Assembly (NCBI GenBank): GCA_013180625.2
Contig: SNVD02009613.1
Coordinates: 248,001-312,000 of the forward strand
DNA: 64,000 bases
Reading direction: 5' to 3'
Source of the DNA: Boswellia sacra
Taxonomy: Eukaryota; Streptophyta; Magnoliopsida; Sapindales; Burseraceae
The position numbers and the translations under genes were made by a program. A model generated the notes under the pieces. That model was given only the letters and a program-made list of their open reading frames with translations, made no database searches and was not told the DNA's origin. Below are positions 34,884 to 48,500 of this stretch, in pieces (within the stretch, counting starts at the first letter, position 1; each line of letters begins with the position of its first letter).

Positions 34884-37800
34884 TGTAGAAAAGTACTTAG
34901 GTGAGACAAGCCCACGATCCCATCTCATTATTGCAGTGAGATCAACCGATAATAATTATTTAATAATATCAAATTGATAGTTAAATTAAAATGTTAATTT
35001 TATCAAATCTTTTTATGAGTAAAATATTGTTGTTTATATTATCACCGACATTTTCCTTGCCGCTGTTGATTGTCAAACCACTAATCACTAGTCACTACTA
35101 AGTAACAATGTACGGCATAAAATGACTTCTTACGGTAAAAACTACCAAAATCTATTGAGAAACCAAAAGGTACTGCAACCATAACAATGAATGAAGCCAC
35201 AGCCACCACTAATTAATTTTTCTACAACCTACCTCAATCATCACTTGTTCACCAAAAATTATCAATTAACACTTAATTATGACCATCATAATTCCATCCA
35301 GTTTCTCTGGAAATCCATCATAGTTCAGGCAAGCACCATCATTACCAATGTGTTTGTCATCCTCAAATTTATTCAATTACTTAAGAAATTAACAAAATGT
35401 GTATGTTAACTTTTAACTTTTAACACTTTATCTACTTATAATCAACAGTTATGTGCAAGTATATGAAATTGAAGGGGATTAATAAGGTTTTGCTAACCTC
35501 AAGGGGTGTCGATGAGATTTACCCTAAATACATGGGTAGACTAAGCCCATAATCATTGACTGAGTTTATGGGCCTCCACAAAAGTCATAGCCCAAGAGAA
35601 TTTTTGGTATACTCAGACGAGGAGTCAACGACTCTGGAATTTGGATCCGGAAACAAAGCGAAGAAATTGAAAGATGGAAGCCTCATAGGAAATGTGTTAA
35701 AACTTATTTTGATAGATTCTGTGGGTTATTATACTTTAATTTATGTGTGTGTGTATATACATATACACATATATATATTTTATTTTTATTTTTTATAAAT
35801 TATGGCTCTTGAATAGTATAAAGAACCGATTCTTTCTATGTGGGGTAGAAAAGAGATTATCAATTAAAAAAATGTTAAAACTTTTCCGTCATATTTCCAT
35901 GTTTCTTCTTCTTGGTCATTTCACTTTCATCATACTATTGTTAGATTTTGAAAACGAAAAAGCCTGTTTTTGTAAAGTTACTAAAGTACCTTAGATTGAT
36001 GTTGTTTATAAAAAGTGTAAATATTTAATAATAATTTTATGCAAATAGCCCCACCCCATTTCTTATTAGCTCTCTTAAATTTCAAAGAGAAAAAAAAATT
36101 TCAAAATGTACTTTTTTACTCTCTTCTCTCCTTTATTTTTTATTTTGACACAGGATAACTTATTTTAAACTAATAATAATAATAATAATAAAATAATCTA
36201 AATTCAGAAGATGATCTAAATCGTTGAATTCATTCGAGTAATTTAATCTATGTGGTGCATTTCATAACGTAGTTAAGTTTAGTATACCACTAAAAATTAA
36301 AGAATATTGTATTTGTTATTTGTATGTATTATGTGCTTTAAGATACAGAAAACATTTCCTTGTTATAATGTATAGATGTAAACAATAATACATATTTTAC
36401 ACAAACTTAAAAGTCATTACGTATGTTAGTTGAAACCTATGTTTACCTATAAATATTGTTTTGTTTTTAAAACAATTTAAGAATATGTGGTCGGTATAAA
36501 ATTTTGAAAAAGATATATAAATTATATTAAATCAAAATGCATTAGAAAATATGAAAGAAAATAAAAATATTTTTTAAAAACATAAACCAACAAGTTAGAA
36601 GATTATGCAATGCCATTTTGTCATTGTCAAAACAATTACATGATAAAGCTCACCAAATAGTAAGGACACTGGATCAAGCATCTATCAATCCAGCCGCTTA
36701 CAAAAATAATACTATAGCTTTTTGTCTTGTTAAGATTGTCATTTTTTAGAAAAAACTTAAGCTTTCAGCAAGTTTTATAAGTGAGCCAAATAATATGTTT
36801 TTTTAATTGACTTTGTTTTTAAATAAGATAGGGGAGAAACTGATAACATGTTAAATTTGTCAGTTTTTTAAAAGTTTACGTTTGTAGATGTAGACTTAAC
36901 TTCAATATATATTCTCTGATAGGCCTTGCATGTAATTAGAAAAGCTGGTCATTAATGATTAGGGGACTAGTAATAAAAATAAAAAAAAAAACAAAAGAGG
37001 AAGTCAAGAAGATAATAATTATAAGGCTGGAGCTATTTACATCCAACAAATTGCTTTGAACGCCTGTTTTAAAAATAAATTTTATCATTAAAGTACTCAT
37101 GTAGTAACATTGTAGTATCAAGGGCATTTAATACATCTCAAGAATCATCAACATTCCTTCGCCATGCTTAGACCCTAATCTTTTCGAATTTTTTTTCGAA
37201 GAAAAAAATACGAACTAACAAGAAAAATTAATGATTATTTCAAACTTTGTGAAAGATCTATCTCTTTTTCTTATTTCTTCATTTTCTTTTATGTTTTCCT
37301 AAACTATTCATGAAAATACACTATCTTTTTCCAGACTCCTACATTTCTTCAACACCTTTGACTAATGGATCAAATAAAAATTTTCTAGGTTTAGATGAGA
37401 GTTAAAAAAAAAACCAATAGGAGGTATTAATAACCAATAGGACATTTTGCATTTATTTAATTTGTTAAAGATTTTAACTAATTTGAAATGGTTTTTTTTT
37501 GTTTTAAGAAGAATATATGGTGTAATAATTAATCTTTAAAATTTTATTAATGGATAAATTAAGACTTTGGGTGTTTAGAGCATTTTTGCGGTGCAGATAG
37601 CTTGACACTAATTGTAAGTAGGAGATTAATAATAAAAAATAAAAATAAAAAACAAAGAGGGAGCTAAAAAGAATAATAACTAAACAAAGGCCAAATAGAG
37701 AAAAACAATATCATCAAGGAGTAAATTGTAAAAATATTAATAATTTTTATTATTATGTAATTTAAAAATATTTCGGGAGACAAGACAAGTAGGAGAAAAA

Positions 37801-38040
37801 TTATACTATGTCTAATATATTTGGTTATTTTATTCTTATAATAACTAAAATTTATTGTAAAATCTCTTCTCTTTACTATTTTCTTAATAAATAATACTAT
37901 TAACTTTTAAAATTTATATGTAAAGTAACGTGTCAAAAAATAACTATAAGAAAGATAAAATAAATTATGTGTATTAAATAAGTAACATCAAATTATTTTA
38001 TATATAAATTTGGTATATAAATTATTCAATTGGTAGTCAA
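34884..38040. other. AT-rich intergenic region
   Basis: No supported gene. There is a (TAA)n run near 36174-36194, a GT/AT-rich run near 35743-35785, and a weak direct repeat of about 70 bp (near 36960 and 37612, sharing TAATAAAAA and AAGAATAATAA). Confidence 0.45.
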
Positions 38041-38880
38041 TCCGTTGAACCTGTGTTATTGTTAGGATAATGCTATGTGGCCTACGTCAATCTCTATGGC
38101 TTTGGCATTGCTTTATTGGTATTTCGAAGAAAATAAATATCTCGATATTTTATTAATTACTTTATTGTTTTGACTGAGCTAGTTAGGAAAATCTTAACTG
38201 TAAAATATTTCCAGAATAACAGTTTGAGTTTGGAAAGTATTTTATTAGCATTAGGAAAGCTTATAATACTTCATTGATTATCCTAATGTATTTTAACTTT
38301 CCTAGACTTCAAGATTTGTAAGTTTTGCGAATTATATCTACAAGATCTCGAAGAATCCTTATTCAATAAGGATTCAATGCCGGCTAGACGAGTTCTAATA
38401 TAAGAAGACTTTTATTTTATATCGAGTCTTATGCAAGCTGTATTAGAACACTTCACTTAGTTAGCTTACGATTTTATTTAGGTTTATCACTTATTACGAG
38501 TGTGGATAATCAATAAGGATTGATTATCTCATTGGGAACTTGTGTAACAATTTGAGAGGGACTCAAATTGTTCGGTGTGAAGTGTAGCAAGGAATTAGAA
38601 AGCTGTTTTGCTAGTGTTGGAGTTCTTGAAGAGAGAACATGGTTTATATAGGGTAAGTGAGTGTGGGAGAGGGATGTATTCCTTAGCTGTAAAGTGCTAG
38701 GCCGTCTAATCGTGAACAATGTAGTGAATTGCAGCTTGACTGCCCTTGAATATAGGTTTGTTTTGTAAAGTGCTAGGCCGTCTAATCGTGAACAATGTAG
38801 TGAATTGCAGCTTGACTGCCCTTGAATATAGGCTTGTTTAAGCTGAACATAAAAATTCATTTGTGCTATTTTTATTTAGG
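38040..38880 (-). mobile_element. LTR-like block with minus-strand promoter, uncertain
   Basis: The minus strand reads CTATATAAACC near 38644-38653, a TATA-like box, followed by a leader-like sequence. The flank upstream of it (38689-38840) carries a 76-bp tandem duplication, like an LTR enhancer. Termini and target duplication were not found, so this is tentative. Confidence 0.35.
38689..38840. repeat. 76-bp tandem duplication, two near-identical copies
   Basis: GTAAAGTGCTAGGCCGTCTA through TGCCCTTGAATATAGG occurs at 38689 and again at 38765 with almost no change, so it is recent or homogenised. Confidence 0.93.
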
Positions 38881-41800
38881 TATGTTATATATAATCTAAC
38901 TACTTTAGTTTTATTATTTGTAGCTGAGTAAACAGCTTCAAAATTTACTGTTATCATGAAAAGTGTCATTGTTGCAGTAAATTTCACATAAAAATATTTC
39001 ACCAAGATGTTAATATCTCCAAAACACCAATAAAATTCCTACGGTAATTTCAAATTCAACTTGTAGATCTTTTTTTCTTTTTTAAATAAATTGTTTGAGA
39101 AAGCAATGACAATTTCAACAAATAGAAATATGAAAATAGAGAAAATTAACTCTGTTAAGTATCATTGAATGCCATGCCAAAATCATTAGAAAAATTTTAC
39201 TGGGATTTGCTTAAATATTATGTACTTGATTTTATATATTTAAGAATTTTTTAGTCTTATAATGATTCTGATATAAAAATTTTTAATACAAAAAGGTATG
39301 ATTATGAGCACATAAGAAAGTATTCTTGACACTAATGAATATTTTACCAAAAAATAAATCTTATATGGAAAATATTCATTAATAACAATAAGAAACTACT
39401 TGACCCAAAAGTTTAAGCTATCGAGTATGAATCCAAAATTGATATTTGAGTTTAACAAGCCCTCTCATGTGAAACGAGGATCCGATATTAAAATCTAATG
39501 AATCCATAAGACTGAACCGAGCCGAGAAACCAAGACTTGATTTTGACAAAGTAGCGTAATTGCCTAGAGAAATAGAGATTCAAGGGATTTGAACTTTAAA
39601 TCTTTTTCTCTCAAACCTTAGATTCTTAGGTGTTGGTCCAACATTGATATTTGAGTCTAACAAATAAAATAACAAATAAAGTAAAGACATGCTATTGGTA
39701 AGATAACATTTTAATAAAATTATTCTCTTATTCTAGTATGTTATCAACCCCAATATTTACTCTCTTCTAATTTTTCTTTTAATTAATCTCCATATCTTTA
39801 TATAGAATTGCTTCATATATGAGATTAGATGCATAATAGGTAATAACTATATTATTTAACTAAAAACAAAAATTGAACTATTTGGAACAATAGTGGTGAT
39901 TCGAGGGTCCGACACCCAAAGTTTGGAATTTGAAGTTTTTCTAACAACATTTTCGTTAAATGTTCTTGAAAAAGAATGAACCCTTAATTTTTGACACAAA
40001 CTTTAGTGAAGGAGCAAAAATTTGTACCTCAATGTTGAATTTTTGACTAATGTTTAATTTTAAACTTTAGTGGATAAGTAGGCGATAGATAATCAGAAAT
40101 AGAACCAAATTAAAGCAAGAATCAAGAATCAAGCTGAAAATAAATAAAAGATCGAAGAAAAAGAATGTTGGGAGAGCTCTAGAAGAGAGTTTTTTATGTA
40201 TAGAAGCATGTTCTTAGCTGAATCCTCTCTTGATAGGTGATTTCCCTTTCTTATTTATCATGAATCAACTCCATTCCGCTGTCCAATAATCCCCAAGCTT
40301 CCCCTCATATGTAGCGTCTCACCATTCTTGGATTGCTTCTAGCAACATCTATTTTCTTCTTCAGGTCTTCATTCAGTTCTCTTGAGAACACTGTCTTCTG
40401 ACCCCATTGACGTTTCCAAACTCTTAATTGAGTCTGTAACAAGTCATCCCTCGTATCTCTAGCTTTCATTCTTTGTTCTGCCTGGTGTATAAAATCCTGC
40501 CTTCCTTCTTTACCCAGCACCTATGCTTTTCTCCTCTGGTTTTTCTTCTAGAATTTGGATTTGTTGGCTACGTTTCTCTCTTCACGGAAAGGGCTTGCCT
40601 GCCCTCATAATTGCCCTTTTGATTTTGTCCTTCCCTTATTTATTTGGATCAATGAATGGGCCGCAGCTTGGTGCTTTCTTCAATTCGGCTTAATTGGGCC
40701 CTCTAGATGTTTCTATTTCACGTAGTGTTAAACTCTGTTTTGGGCTGATTTGAGCTACGATCTCGTGTCAAAATTATTCTTTTTTATTTAGACTTAACAA
40801 TTATCATGTGCCAACAATCTAAATTTTTTAACAAAGAAAATTCTTTGAAATAACGAGAGAAATAGAAAATTGACATCGATCAACTCCAACAATTGTTTCA
40901 AAATTAGGATTGAATTCTGAACAGTTATTTGATTTAACGTCTAAAAATATTGGGAAGTTCTTGCTAATATGGATTTGCTTATAAGAGAGAGGTCACTCCT
41001 TTCTTCAACCACCGCCTTTTGGGACAAAATCCTGCATCAAATTGTAAACCCAAATCTTTGCTTTTTCCTTTTGGCATTTTATTATGAATTAAACAACGAA
41101 AGTGGCTTGATAGATTGATGGATACACGATGGAAAGAGCTAAGCAATGTTATGTCACAATTTCAGATGTTGTCATCAAAGCCATGTTCCATGTGGCACTC
41201 ACCAAGAGGCCTTCTCCGGGACGCAAAAGCTATTGCGCGTGTGCCCCACACGCAACGGTGGGGTCTCACTTCACTTTTCCAATACTTAGCATTTTCCCTA
41301 TTCTCATCAAGTACTGCTACAACTAGTCTATGTCGTTCTGTGCCCTGCCGCCCCTCTAGACTTCCCATCCTCACGCGCACGTTTCTTTCGTGGTGTTCAC
41401 TCTTGCTTGAAGGAGAAGATTGCGTTTGGAGTTAACTTGTGTAAGGGATAATCAAGTATGTTGCGGACCATTGTAGTCCATGCTCTTTCACAATCATCCT
41501 TGACGCCATCATCATCCTGTTCAAATGGAAATTATTAAATAGACGTTCATATTGTTTTCGAATCAATGTTATTATTTAAAATGTTTAAAATTGTAATAAA
41601 TATCTTACATGAATCAGACTATATTAATTCATTAATAAGTAGAATGTCTAGTATTGCTAAGAATATTACTTATTAATGAAATATTTAACAACAATACATA
41701 CAATAAATAAAAAATACATCATAAATAAAGACTTTTATATAGAACAACACTTTGTCATATTAATTTGATATTAAATCCGAATTATTAGGTGAAAATCGGA

Positions 41801-42000
41801 ATAAATGATATTAAATTCGTACAAAGAAATTACACATTTAATATTATCATCAAAAATATTATCGATTCGATTGTTGGGCATCGCTACATTGTACGAAGTA
41901 CATAAAGTCAGAAATGATGATGAAGGTAATGATAGGAAGTATGATAAGTTAAAGTAAGGTCTCCCACACCATATAATAAATATCTATATCTTCAAAAAGC
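38881..42000. other. Intergenic region upstream of the SnRK2 gene
   Basis: AT-rich to about 40 kb; 40.1-40.8 kb and 41.0-41.5 kb are more balanced in composition. Open frames at 40305-40520 (-) and 41115-41435 (+) are not recognised and may be fragments of old elements. Confidence 0.4.
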
Positions 42001-42021
42001 CCCACCGAGCCAATCACTTAA

Positions 42022-42091
42022 AATTAGTATAAAAATTCTCTCATCCTCTCTCTCACAATTAATATAAAAATTCTCTCATCCTCTCTCTCAC
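42022..42091 (+). promoter_or_regulatory. Duplicated TATA-containing 35-bp unit, SnRK2 promoter
   Basis: AATTAGTATAAAAATTC, then TCTCATCCTCTCTCTCAC, is repeated in tandem with one change (42022-42056 and 42057-42091). Each copy has TATAAAAA (42028 and 42063) followed by a pyrimidine-rich stretch. A CT-rich leader with a (CT)n run at about 42157-42180 follows, up to the ATG at 42510. Two alternative core promoters 35 bp apart are plausible. Confidence 0.5.
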
Positions 42092-42509
42092 CTCCATTTG
42101 TATTCGTATTTGTACATTACTCACTTGCCTTCCAATTCCCCTCATTTCCTGTCTCACTCTCTCTCTCTCTCTCTCTCTTTCTCTACTACAGTAAAAGAAA
42201 GACTCTCAACTTTCTCTCCCAATTCCACCCTGTTTCTGTTCATTTCATTTCATTCCTTCCCTTTGCATTTTTAAATATTTTTAAAATATATTTTCTGGGA
42301 AAAGTAACCCATAAAAAGAAAACCAAAATTCCCTCTCCCTCGCTCGCTTTTGGATTCTTTGCTTTCCTTCAAATCTCTCCAAACTCAACTCAAAATCCCA
42401 CCTTTGAATTTCAATACCCATCTCATCTCCACTGCCCTCTTCATACTTGTATAAAGTTGAAACCTTTCTCTTAATTCTTCATTCTTCTGTAAAGTTTACA
42501 CTGTGAAAA

Positions 42510-45500
42510 ATGGAGAAGTACGAGCTGGTGAAGGATATAGGATCTGGGAATTTCGGTGTGGCCAGGCTTATGAGGAATAAGCACACCAAAGAGCTTGTTG
42601 CCATGAAGTACATCGAGCGTGGCCACAAGGTCTCTTCTTTACTCTGCATTTTGTTTCATGCATGCATGTCAATTTTTTATGTACAAGTCTTTGTGTTAAT
42701 CGATTTCATTTTTTTCCTGGAAAGGTAAACTTTCTCAGGAATTGAGGCTTGTTTTTTCTTGTTTCTAAATGCTTTTTTTTTATTGCATATTTTTTAACGT
42801 AATTATATTCAATCTCATCCTTTTTTTTAATTTAAAATAATTCAAAATCAACGCCTGTTTCTAAATTCAATTAAAAACAAAAATATTGGATTAAAACAAA
42901 AACGCACCCTTATATCTGAGATTTTTTTTTTTTTGCTTTTGCATTTTTAATGGGCTTTGTTTTGCATTTCTGGGTTTTCAGATTGATGAGAATGTGGCTA
43001 GGGAGATTATAAACCACAGATCGCTTCGCCACCCCAACATTATTCGCTTCAAGGAGGTTAGTTTTGAGTTTTTTTGATCTGGGTTTGTTCTGTGAATGGG
43101 TTTTGTTATCTAAAAGTGTTTAATTTGATTATCACTATATGTGCTTTTTGGAGGAGTTACTACGTTACTGGCATTAAAAATCCCTGTAATGTTACGGGGG
43201 CGGTGCTACATCATTCTTGTTGAACAAAGTAATGTTTTTCAGTAACATGCAGCATCATATTTACAATTGAGGATGTAATTTTACTAGCAATTCAACTGAC
43301 TAGATAAGAATATATGTTTACCAAAAGAAAGTTGTGTTTTTGGGAGTTACTATGTTACTGGGAATAAAAGTCCTGCTAATGTTACAGTAGTAAATTTTAC
43401 TGTGAGGTGCAGCATCATACTTGTTGATGTTACATGGAGAAAAAATACCAGTGATGTTACCAAAGTAATGGTTTTGAGTAACATGCATCATCAGATTTGT
43501 AATTTAGGATGTAATACAGTAGCATTCAACTAACTAGATGACAGCGTATGTTTACAATTACAATGTTTATGTGTGTGTATGACCATTTGTTATAGTAGAA
43601 GAACTTAATTCTATTTGAGTTTGCAGGTGGTTTTGACTCCTACACATTTGGCAATTGTGATGGAGTATGCAGCTGGTGGTGAGCTCTTTGAGAGAATTTG
43701 CAATGCCGGAAGGTTCAGCGAAGATGAGGTTTGATTGCTAACTGTGGGGCTTTGCAATAATTATCATGTTATGTTTAGTTCTCAAGAAAATGTAAGTGAA
43801 CACCAAAAATTTTTTGGTAACCGACTGACCAACAAAGAAGTGGATACCATAAGGTCTGTTGTAGTCATACAAGTTTTTTGGGACTGAATCTCACTCAATC
43901 AGGGTTGGGGGAGTCAGTTTGTGTTTCAAGGGACAGCGTAAGCAAACAAAGAAAAAATTTATTAATAATTACTATTATAGATGGATATAAATGGCTGAAG
44001 AACTGATTACCGTGATTTATTATTCTTGAATTTGCGTGTTCTTAATTTTCTGCCGCCAATTTTTGGTAAGTCTTTTTGATGTTCTATTCTTTTTTATGCG
44101 ATCACACAATTGTGAGTCCAGGCCAGATATTTTTTCCAGCAGCTTATATCAGGAGTCAGCTACTGTCATTCCATGGTAAACCTGACTTTAAAATATGTAA
44201 AACATATATATCATTTATAATTGTGGTGAATTTGTAACGTTTTTATTTCTTTTCCCTTTCCAGCAAATATGCCACAGAGACTTGAAATTGGAAAATACTT
44301 TGTTAGATGGAAGCCCAGCACCACGCCTGAAAATCTGTGATTTTGGCTACTCCAAGGTTTGATTGATATAAGCAAGTCATTCCCATAAGCTTTATTTAGT
44401 TTTCTGAAGAGTCCATGAAGTTTTCATCCTTTGATATGCTTTGTTTTTGTAGTCATCATTGTTGCACTCAAGGCCCAAGTCAACCGTTGGCACTCCGGCA
44501 TATATTGCACCGGAGGTTCTTTCCCGCAGAGAATATGATGGCAAGGTAACTTTTTTTTATCTGTAATACTATTGCATTGATATTTGTTAAATAATTTGGT
44601 TATATTTTGGTCAAGCAGATCTATTGTGGTGCAAACCTGCATGATTTATTTAACCTCCGTGATTTATTTACCCCCATGTTATATTTTGCAAATCAATGTG
44701 AGTTCCATCTTTTGTTTTCATTTTGGCCGAAACGAGTAATATATGAGATAGGGGACTAATAGGTAATGAGGTAACTGGTAATCATGCATGACACCTGCCA
44801 TTCTATTATGTGTTTGGTTTTCTTCCTGTGCTATGATTTGGTGTTTTTATCATCGAATTTCTTCTTTTCTTCTTGTCATCACTGTATTATAGTTTCATCA
44901 ATCACCTGTGAACCTCTGCATGGCTAGCATATTACAATATGTTGCTGCAGTATAAAGCACTAAAAATATCCTAATCAATCATGTAACAGTTGTTTAGAAG
45001 CTTTTCATTTTATAGGTTCAGCTTAGTATTGATTTGTGTTTTGTTCAGTTGGCAGATGTGTGGTCATGTGGAGTGACTCTTTATGTTATGCTGGTGGGAG
45101 CATATCCATTTGAAGACCAGGAGGACCCCAAGAATTTCAGGAAAACTATCAATGTAAGATACTTCTTATGAGTCTCCTACCTATTATTGAGCCTATTACT
45201 GTTTATGCTGTTTTTAATATCCTTATTGATGATCTTCTGCAGAGAATAATGGCTGTGCAATACAAGATCCCCGACTATGTTCACGTATCTCAAGATTGTA
45301 AAAATCTCCTTTCTCACATATTTGTTGCAAATCCATCCAGGGTACGTATGATGCTAAGTTTGCTCAATTTTGTGTAAGAATCTTAATTGATTTTATTAGC
45401 TATAAACTACCACAGAGTAATGCTTGTTCTCTAGCAGAGAATGGGACATTCTATGGGCAAACTAGAGGTCTCAATAGGTTTAAGTGTTACAACAAAAAGA

Positions 45501-46653
45501 TTAATGAGTTAAATTGGAACTGCAAAGTTTGTTGATAATTTCTAAATTTGATATGCTACTTGAAACCTTAAGTACCCTTATGTAATCCATATTGAATCTT
45601 AGTTTGATTTTTGTTTAGCTTATATTAGTTTTCATTACTTTAGATGTTGACAATTTTGGAAGTGTTAAGATCTTTTAGATGCCTTCTAATCGTGGCTCAT
45701 AGGAGCTGTGTGATGACCTCATTGGGGCCTGCTAACAACTAGAAATTGTTTTCTTGGGACAGTGTGGTCAACATTTAAAACTCCAGCCGCTATTTGGATG
45801 CTGTTTATAAACTTTTATAGTTTTGTTCTCATCTAGGGAACTCAGGGACCCTGATATCAAACATTTGCATGTTCATCTGTGTAGTCTGGTGGCTGTGCTT
45901 TAAGTTGCTTATCGTTACGAACAGTATATGTTGCTGCAGAACTACAGTTTACTTCTTTGAGTTTAAACAAGGGGGTGAAAACGTGCTTCCCTTTGAAAAG
46001 ATCAATCTAAATATTAGGTGAGGAAAAGAGTCAGATAGAAGAGTTTTTCATTGAAAAGTTTAATTCTGATGTTTGATATGAGTTCTAATTGGAAACAGTT
46101 TATTGACGTGCACTTTAATGGATACACTCTTTCTCAATGAATCTCTTGCCATGGACAGCATGGACATAGATGTGACATCCAGACTCAGTCTGATACATTA
46201 CAAAGTTGACATTGCAAACCTGTAGCTTTCTGCTTAAACTTTTTTATTTGAGGATCCTATTTTCAATATCATTCATTCGCTTGATTGCAAGAAATTTACT
46301 TGTAAGTAATACTGTTTGAACCTCTTTGTTTTCAGAGAATCACCATAAAAGAAATCAAGAGCCATCCATGGTTTGTAAGGAACTTGCCTAGGGAACTGAC
46401 GGAGCCTGCTCAAGCCATTTATTACAAGAAAGAAAATCCAACCTTTTCCCTCCAATCTGTAGAAGAGATCATGAAAATTGTTGAAGAAGCCAAAGTTGCA
46501 GCTCCAGTGTCCCGATCTATTGGGGGCTTTGGCTGGGGAGGAGAAGAAGATGGTGACGAGAAGGAGGAAGAGACTGATGCTGAGGAAGAAGAAGATGAGT
46601 ATGAGAAAAGAGTGAAGGAGGCACAGGCAAGTGGAGAAGTTAATGTCAGTTAG
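42510..46653 (+). CDS. SnRK2.4: SnRK2 Ser/Thr protein kinase, subclass I (SnRK2.4-like)
   Basis: Plant-specific SNF1-related kinase of osmotic and salt-stress signalling; subclass I members respond little or not at all to abscisic acid. Nine exons: 42510-42629, 42982-43056, 43627-43728, 44122-44175, 44264-44356, 44453-44545, 45049-45153, 45243-45341, 46336-46653. All junctions are phase 0, giving 352 residues. Visible features: glycine loop GSGNFG (11-16), Lys33 in VAMKYI, catalytic HRDLKLEN (Asp123), DFG (Asp143), activation loop with Ser158 in [12 protein letters not shown], and the SnRK2 box [12 protein letters not shown] followed by [11 protein letters not shown]. The acidic Glu/Asp-rich C-terminus is characteristic of subclasses I/II. 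No catalytic residue is missing. The nine-exon layout is the usual one for SnRK2 genes. The short open frames inside introns are not genes. Confidence 0.97.
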
Positions 46654-47079
46654 AGTGTTAATTTATCACAGAAGTAGAATTTTGTCTTTGGAGTACTTGT
46701 AGTTGCAGCTTGTTGCTCATGCTTGTGTACAAAGTCAGTTTTCTTTTAGGACCTTGTGGTTAATAAAAGTGTGTATATTAGGTGTGCATTTAACTAGAAG
46801 TTTGAGTATTTATCTGTAAGGAAAATACTAGAGTGTGCTTCGTGACCTTGGAAGGATTAGGATTTGAAAATGTGTATGAGGGTTTGAGGGGTTTAAACTT
46901 TAGATTTGATTTGCAGGGCAGGGGTTGATAAAATTTTAAGGGTTTTGTATGGTTTTAGCTATAGTCAAAGAACATTGTTCTTGTAAGAATTGGTTGGTAT
47001 GTGTAGAGCTTGAAGGCCATATCAATGGAATATTATACTTATCTGGTGTATCTTTTGTTGTTTTTTTTTTTTGTGGTGG
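46654..47079 (+). other. 3' flank of the SnRK2 gene
   Basis: Probable 3' untranslated region; AATAAAAG near 46761 could serve as a polyadenylation signal. Confidence 0.4.
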
Positions 47080-48135
47080 GCTTTGGATGTGTTGTAACTT
47101 TGAAAAGATTATGCAATTTTTGTCTTATTTTTGCCCTTTGTGGAACAATAGTTGTTTATCTTGATGTCTCTTTTCTGTTATGCTAAAAAATGACTCTATT
47201 TGTAATGTCAGTAGCTTTCTTCTGATAGAGAAATCCAAGGAAGAGTAAAAGAATGATTCTCCAAAAATCTTTTTAGCCCAACTGGGCGAGTTATCGTGCT
47301 AAATGCTTTTAAATGCTTTAATATTTGATTTCATTGTCAAATATAAAATTAAAAGCAAGAATAGAAAGACTAAAAGAGCTTTGGAAAGGATGATCCTGTG
47401 AGAATATTTTTAATGGTTGGAATTCAATCCACAAATGTATAGATAATGTCTTTTGAAAGGGATATAATTTTCGAATTGGGGAATAAAATTTCAAATAGAA
47501 AAGGAGAGATGCAAAACGTTTGTTGGGAAAATGAGATGTAAAGTAAGGCAAAATTCCATCTATCAAGTCTCTAACATTATTGAAATCATTGTTAATTGGT
47601 TATGCAAGCAACAATCACAAGGTTGGTAAACGTTGTTTCCTCATTCCGAATTCAGTTTCTTTTAGCAATGTGACAAACATATCTCATCATTCATATATTT
47701 GTTTAACAAAATTTTATTATATTATGAATTTGTTTTTCTTTTTAACCTAATTACTACAATATTGAGAATGACTGTAAAATAAGATTTTAATGTGATAAAC
47801 ATACCTTATCATTACTACATTTATCCAATAGTCAATTTCATATGATAGATAAATTTAAAATATGTATAATATCTAAAATATATGCACATGTGATGGAATT
47901 TTATCATATTCTTTTCATTATATGAAAAAACCGATGGAAAGGAAGGTGAGATTCCACCTCTTTTTCCTTCCTGTTGGTGTGGTGGGTCTTTTTGGGTGTT
48001 TATGAATTGTCATTGTTTTTGAAAATTGACCCTCCGCAGTCATTGCTTGTAGCAAAAACTAGAATCTTTAGATAGATTCCTTATTCTCCTCAAGGCCCTT
48101 AACCTTAAATTTACTTGTAGCATGACCTAGTAGTA
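47080..48135. repeat. Duplicated segment, copy A
   Basis: Resembles 53290-54135 in order: TTATGCTAAAAAA near 47180, ATGCAAGCAACAAT and ACAAGGTTGGTAAA near 47605, GGTGTGGTGGGTCTTTTTG near 47977. Its last 150 bp (47985-48135, TAGATAGATTCCTTATT and TTACTTGTAGCATGACCTAGTA) instead match 52410-52562. Non-coding; probably an old transposon or segmental copy. Confidence 0.7.
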
Positions 48136-48500
48136 AATAGTCCTTGGCCCCATCATTGAGGCCAAGGTTCTAATCCTCTCAGAGCCATCTTCTTGGGACA
48201 TTTTTGTTTCTTAAACGCCGTTTTTCATTTTCGGAGTACATAATTCATGCAAAAAGTGTTCTTTTCTGTTTTTGTAATACGTTTTCACAAAACATTCTTT
48301 TTAACATTTTTGAAGTTCAAATTCATCCCTCCCTAACTCTTCTCTCTCTGTTTTTGTCTTCTATTTTCTTATTCTCTCTCCATTTCCAAGTTCAAAACCC
48401 GTTCCTCCATACTTTGTATGTACTGTTCACTCAGATCTCCTCCTTCACTCAACTTTAATCCGAACTCCCGTTTCTATTTCATCACACCCATGTTTCAATG
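48136..48500. other. Spacer
   Basis: No gene recognised; pyrimidine-rich near 48340-48380. Confidence 0.35.

Noticed and set aside
41115..41435. Possible gene upstream of SnRK2
   Set aside because: Overlapping frames on both strands, no recognisable domain, no splice or promoter support.
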